The notes beneath the pieces are model-generated. The model did not search any database. It was not told where the DNA came from and was given only the letters and a program-made list of their open reading frames with translations. A DNA stretch of 64,000 nt from positions 54,267 through 118,266 of the forward strand of contig JAFEUB010000429.1 in the NCBI GenBank assembly GCA_024529925.1, written 5' to 3'. A program made the translations under genes and the position numbers. Position 1 is the first letter of the stretch, and each line of letters opens with the position of its first letter. The DNA is from Ophthalmolycus amberensis (Eukaryota > Chordata > Actinopteri > Perciformes > Zoarcidae). Positions 59,468 to 64,000 of this stretch are shown here, piece by piece.

Positions 59468-59516
59468 ACTGCTTAGCAACAGCCAATCCGCCGAACCGGG
59501 CGACTTGTCGACCAAT
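59468..59516 (+). promoter_or_regulatory. X-box/CCAAT module, copy 1
   Basis: GCTTAGCAAC at 59471, CCAAT 12 nt later (59483) and a second CCAAT at 59512 (+41). GCTTAGCAACAG resembles the RFX X1 box of MHC class II promoters (CCTAGCAACAG). Confidence 0.5.
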
Positions 59517-60282
59517 TGCGTCGGAGAGACGGGCTAGTGCTCTGAATTTGAGTTGGCCACATGGGTCTGTCTATAGTTAGGTAAAGGGGGAGGAGGAACA
59601 GAGTCTCTTTTTATGTTTTGGAGGGGAGAGTTCATTACCCTGTTTTGTTTTTCTCTAACTTCCAGTCGTCCACTTCATGTAACCAGGGAGATGTGGAAGG
59701 TTCTATGAATATAAACTGTCCCCAAAATAACAGGTCAAGATGAGAATGATTGAACTCACTGTGAGAAGTGTTACTTGAGCACTTTGAGCTCTTGTGAGTG
59801 TTTAACTCCATCTCTGTTAACCTATTTCATCCTCGTCGTCTTGTCTTTATGGAACCATGTTTGCATCCGTGTCTGGTGCTGTTTCTCTGTCTTATTCAAC
59901 TATTTCTGATTTCATTGCTCTCTGTAATGATGTTGATGTTATTGTTCAGTGTGCAGACGTTACTGATGGTGACATGTGATCATCTTTAGTGTCTTAGACA
60001 GTGTTCATCAAGTGCACAGGAAGTCAGTGGCAGTTTCATAACCAGTTCTTCATAAATAACATAATAATTGTTTTGAATATGTTATCAGGAGGAATGGGTT
60101 TATTGGGTCAGTGGCTATTTCGGTAAGTCGGCAGGACCCATCCTGCAGCACTGCAGTATGGGTGGGGCAGAGGCAGAAAGGTGGGATACTCGGAGAGGGA
60201 GGGAGGGAGGGAGGATGAAAACAAGGAGTTGCTGGTGGTTAGCAGGGCCATGCTGTCTTGTTTTCACTCTCGGTGGCTCCTC

Positions 60283-60336
60283 ACTGCTTAGCAACAACGA
60301 ATCAGATCCTCGGATCAGAGTTGCAGCCCAGCCAAT
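60283..60336 (+). promoter_or_regulatory. X-box/CCAAT module, copy 2
   Basis: GCTTAGCAAC at 60286, a degenerate CGAAT at +12 and a CCAAT at 60332 (+46). Confidence 0.5.
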
Positions 60337-60375
60337 CAGCCGGCAGGAGTGTGGCGCCATAGAGTTTGGATTTTA

Positions 60376-60395
60376 CAGAGAGCGAGAGAGCGAGC

Positions 60396-60431
<36 letters not shown>

Positions 60432-60438
60432 GAGAGAG
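60376..60438 (+). repeat. (AG)n with CGAG interruptions
   Basis: A purine tract of AGAG with GCGA inserts, 40 bp after X-box module 2. Confidence 0.9.
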
Positions 60439-60972
60439 ATTTTTTTTAATGGTGTGTGTTTTATATCCGAGTACTAGAAGTTTTTTCTCAGCCACACCCT
60501 CTGCTCTCTGCTGCGGCGGTCTGCTGCAGTGACCTGATGGATGTGAGGTCGGTGTTTGAAGCTCATCTTCATCAGTTTGACAGCTGCTAAAACAAAGATC
60601 ACTTGTTTATTTACTGGGTTTAGAGGACAGGTGTTACAGGGTGTCATCTGGGATTATTAGGTGCACTTTACTTTATTCTTAGACATTTAATCTTGTAGTC
60701 ATTTATACAAGGCATTGTTAGGAACATATTCATATATTCATGTTTGCCAAAGAAAAAGACAAGGTTCAGGTTCCATGCTGTGTTGTGCTAACTGCCTGCA
60801 GGCCCCTCTTTACACATCCTGGATGAGATTACAGGATTACCATTTATCTGAAAGATTAAAAGACGTATTTGATATTTGGCTTCATCCGTTCTCTCTGTAA
60901 TCAGGCTACTTGTGTTGTTTTTCTGATTCAGAATAGAACTTATCTGTATGAATGTGCACAGGAATGCACTTG

Positions 60973-60973
<1 letters not shown>

Positions 60974-61005
<32 letters not shown>
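60974..61005 (+). repeat. poly(C) run
   Basis: 32 consecutive C, the longest homopolymer of the window and a place where assembly length may be wrong. Confidence 0.85.
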
Positions 61006-61166
61006 TGCTGGTGCAGCTGTTGGTGCTGGGTGCAGGCTGCCTCAGAGCTGCATCCATAACTTTTCTCCCCACGTGCTCCCCATGCTCTCGTATTTTTGTT
61101 CTGCCTCTCTGTGGCTGCGCGGCAGCCGAACTCTCCACACTCCAGCGTGCATCCAGGCTGCTCGCT

Positions 61167-61300
61167 GTTGCATGGTTACAGACACTGCTGCCCCGCTATT
61201 GGCTCAGAGTCTGCGGAGCTGCCCACCCGTTGGCTTGGCGCAGAGAAAAAGAGCGCTCCCATTGGCTGCCGGGACAGCGGAGGGCTGTTGCGATTGGTCC
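61167..61300 (+). promoter_or_regulatory. palindromic X-box with three ATTGG boxes
   Basis: GTTGCATGGTTAC (61167-61179) approximates the full RFX palindrome; ATTGG (inverse CCAAT) follows at 61198, 61261 and 61293, and another at 61470. The segment is CpG-rich relative to its surroundings and looks like a promoter or enhancer. Confidence 0.45.
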
Positions 61301-61836
61301 GGCTCGTCGGCTCCCGCTCCTTGGAGACTTGGCCTGTGTAAACATCCTGGTTGCTTCTTTCAATGGAGTGTGTTTACCAGCAGCCCGGTATCGGCGGTGT
61401 GTGTGTGTGTGTGTGTGCAGACTGAGGCGGAGTGTCTCTGAGGAGCAGAGTCTGGTGAGAGCGAGGCTAATTGGCTCCCTGCTCCGCCATACGCTTTGTG
61501 ATTGAAGAAGCAGTCTGCAGTATTATGACACTTTGACAGCATTACAGGCGAGCACGCTAACAACCCTCTGTCTGCTGGCAGCCTCACCGCTCGCCTCTCT
61601 TTGTCGCTCTTCTGTCTCCATCCCAACGTCTTCTTCGGCGTCTCCGCCGCCCGACTCTGTCGGCGTCTCCGGCCCCACAGGCTCCGTGTTATCCCCTTTG
61701 GTGGCGAGCAACGCGGCGGTGTCTCGGGGCCCAGACGTGGAAAATAAATTGCCTCAAGTGGTAAATGATACAGTAGGCTGTTTGTTTTGTGTGAGTTGTT
61801 TTTATTGTTCGGTTTAGTACTATTTTTATAGCTACT

Positions 61837-61856
61837 CCCCCCCCCCCCCCCCCCCC
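61837..61856 (+). repeat. poly(C) run
   Basis: 20 consecutive C, in C-rich surroundings. Confidence 0.85.
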
Positions 61857-62147
61857 TCCTCCACTGCTCGTTTTCTCCATTACCATCATGATACCTTATG
61901 TTGTAGAGTGAAGCCCCCCCACCCCCCCTCCCTCCTTATCCTTTATCTGGAGTACAAAGACTCCACAAAAGCCTTTGATCACGATGGAATTCTTCTATCT
62001 CGTGCTCGCTCTCTCTCCGTCCGTGATGTTGAACCCGATGCTCTCGGTGACTTCTTCTCCCTCGCTTTCACATTCACAGCATCACTCGGAGGGGGCGGGG
62101 CCATCCGAGCGAAGGCCGCCAAAAGCTTCCACCCTCTCAGCGAGCCG

Positions 62148-62202
62148 ACTGCTTAGCAACAACCAATCAGCCTGATATTTGTGGCAGGGCCTCGCAGCCA
62201 AT
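62148..62202 (+). promoter_or_regulatory. X-box/CCAAT module, copy 3
   Basis: GCTTAGCAAC at 62151, CCAAT at +12 (62163) and a second CCAAT at 62198 (+47); a further ATTGG lies at 62239. Confidence 0.5.
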
Positions 62203-64000
62203 GGAGAGGATGAGAGCGGGCTTTAGCGCTGCGTTCTCATTGGTGGCTGAGAGGAAAAACAATGTTTTTCTCAGAGCGCTACACTCCAGCGCGAGTGGCG
62301 CTGCTGATAATGCTTAGAGCAGATTTGGGGAGATAATCTTGGCTTTGATGGGGCTGAAAGACACATGGCTCATTATTGTTAAGCGGTCCTATTTGCAGTT
62401 TTATGCAAACTTCCAGATCTGAAACATCTAGCTGGTCCAGAGCAGTGAAGTGTAACTCCCTGTGAAAGTGTCAGTCTCTACAGCGGGACGTAAGAGAAAC
62501 CTTCCTAAGATTGATTTGCGCGCTCTGAAGCAATCCATTGCTTAGTTGTCCTCGGGCTTAAACATTCTTGAACACGCTCCTTCCCCTTCAAGACTGGAGT
62601 GTTCGATAGGTCAGATCAATGAGGGATTATAGCTCGTCCGTATCAATTCACCCGCTTCAGTTAACAACTCTCACAGTGCACATGAATAAAGATGATGGAG
62701 GGCGTCCACGGCTTTTCTTTTATTTCATCGTGTTCTTTACAGTCTGAGATGTGAAAGTGAACAAGTGTAACAGCGCATCTTCCCTCAGCAACTGCTGTCT
62801 TGGTGCCCTTGGGGGAAGCAGTTAAAACCCTCCATATGCCCCAGTGGCCCACAGAGGGAAGCCGCTCGCGTCCCAGCTGGGGTGGATGTGAAGCAGTGGG
62901 TGCTCAGAGACGGTGTGTGTGTGTTAAATAAAGCTAAGAGCCCCGTTGACAGCATCTCCTCCAGACAGATAGAAATCAATAGTCAGGAGGCGGCCCCCGC
63001 CAGAGCTCGGGACATGACTGACAAGCAATGCGGCAGAACCCTTAAGCGCTGGGCGAAGGGTGGGGCTGGATGTCTTCATTCATTCAACTCACTTGGACTG
63101 TTTTTAGCCTGGAGTTACTCGACCAAAGAGAGAGCAACTTTTAACGCATCTTGCTGTGTGGGCACATACAGAGGAATGGAACTCACTTGGAGCGTTGCTA
63201 GTTTACTACTGATGGAGAAACCCCCTCTTCAAGTTACACGAATTCAAACAATCTTCTCTCCGAGGTAAAGCGTGCCGGTGCGGTGAGAAACCCGTGGCCC
63301 ATACATCATCCAAAGGGAAACGCTTTCTCCCCCTGCGTCTTATTTTTAGCTTCTCGCTGTGTCTCTGATAACAATACCTCTGAATGAAATATGTGGAAGA
63401 TAGTTCCACTTCATTTTGAAATAACAGAACTCGGTATGAAAACATCTTTTGAGGAATCAATGTGATTTTTGCCAGTGATTCATTATTTTTTATTATATCC
63501 AACGGGGTGTCATCCACGTTGTGCGTACTCACAAACAAAGGTCTGAGTTTAAACACGGTTTGGTTGTTTTCCTCACAGCACTGATGTGGTTTCTCGTCTT
63601 TGTTTGGTCGCCAAGCCAATATTTGTTGACACTCATTTTCTGCCACGGCTGGAGAGAAGAAAGCCCAAACTAACCAGAAACATCACTGAACGAATCCACC
63701 GACTCTGAATACGAGACGGTCTTTGTCGACGCATAAAACATTTCTTTGCGGTTTTACATGTAAATGAGGCTGATTTTATGGCAGTAATAACAGTTTTAAG
63801 CCCGACAAAAGTCTCCGTGTCAAATCCCCCCGTGTGCTCTTAACAGTCGCCGTTACCATCTGTTTCAGAGCATCATCAGTGGGCTCTGCAGACCTGAGGT
63901 GCAACAAATGTATGTCCACTGGTTTAAAATGAGGACTTAAGGACATAATGGAGCCAGCGTTTCTTCATTTTCTTTGTGAGACTGATCTTAGGTGTAGGGG

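Larger units (their letters stand above)
55114..64000 (+). other. eif2ak3: eif2ak3 intron 1 (at least 8.9 kb)
   Basis: No match to the next PERK exon (expected to start near SLVIISTLDGRI) was found to the end of the window. The intron contains (GT)n at 55651-55695, (CA)n at 58203-58247, (GT)n at 59184-59246, C runs, and a GC-rich regulatory-looking stretch at 59.4-62.3 kb. The part after 62.3 kb has uneven, possibly conserved non-coding sequence, for example an octamer-like TTTATGCAAAC at about 62400. Confidence 0.6.

Noticed and set aside
60948..61505. 185-codon frame in the GC-rich part of eif2ak3 intron 1
   Set aside because: It starts in a C run, passes through a GT repeat and CCAAT/X-box motifs; better explained as regulatory DNA.
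61523..61740. Minus-strand frame with acidic composition (GDNTEPVGPETPTESGGGDA)
   Set aside because: Protein-like composition, but no ATG upstream, no convincing acceptor and no family recognised; RNA data would be needed to revive it.

Overview
The window is vertebrate nuclear DNA, almost certainly from a ray-finned (teleost) fish. It holds widely spaced exons with GT-AG introns, many (CA/TG)n and (CT)n tracts, LINE, hAT and other dispersed-repeat remnants, and three recognisable vertebrate genes, all on the + strand. The species cannot be named from the sequence alone.

Region 1 (1-43,040) is most of slc4a11, a membrane transporter of the bicarbonate-transporter superfamily. Sixteen coding exons (2,774-40,450) join in consistent phase to 761 residues plus a stop. 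The first exon seen starts inside the cytoplasmic domain, so the N-terminal exon(s) lie to the left. Introns carry microsatellites, an exact 197 x 20 bp minisatellite (18,221-22,160), a 914-nt purine-free tract (29,110-30,023) and LINE pieces. A 3' UTR may run to a poly(A) signal at 43,021.

Region 2 (45,190-51,748) is a complete rpia gene (ribose-5-phosphate isomerase, pentose phosphate pathway) in nine exons, behind a 650-bp CT-rich tract. Intron 1 holds a 934-bp non-autonomous hAT element with intact 8-bp target duplications.

Region 3 (54,150-64,000) is the promoter, upstream ORFs and first coding exon of eif2ak3 (PERK, the ER-stress eIF2alpha kinase). Everything after 55,113 is its first intron, which leaves the window. 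That intron holds a regulatory-looking segment (59.4-62.3 kb) with three copies of an X-box plus CCAAT module.

The three genes are not an operon and share no pathway. rpia and eif2ak3 are also neighbours in mammals, but divergently oriented there and in tandem here.

The most unusual signal concerns 3' splice sites. Three tandem arrays of different sequence end within 0-16 nt of an acceptor AG, and none contains an AG dinucleotide. In slc4a11 one forms a 3,965-nt AG-free zone ending exactly at the acceptor. Another leaves an intron whose last 914 nt before the acceptor contain no adenine, which raises the question of where its branch point lies.
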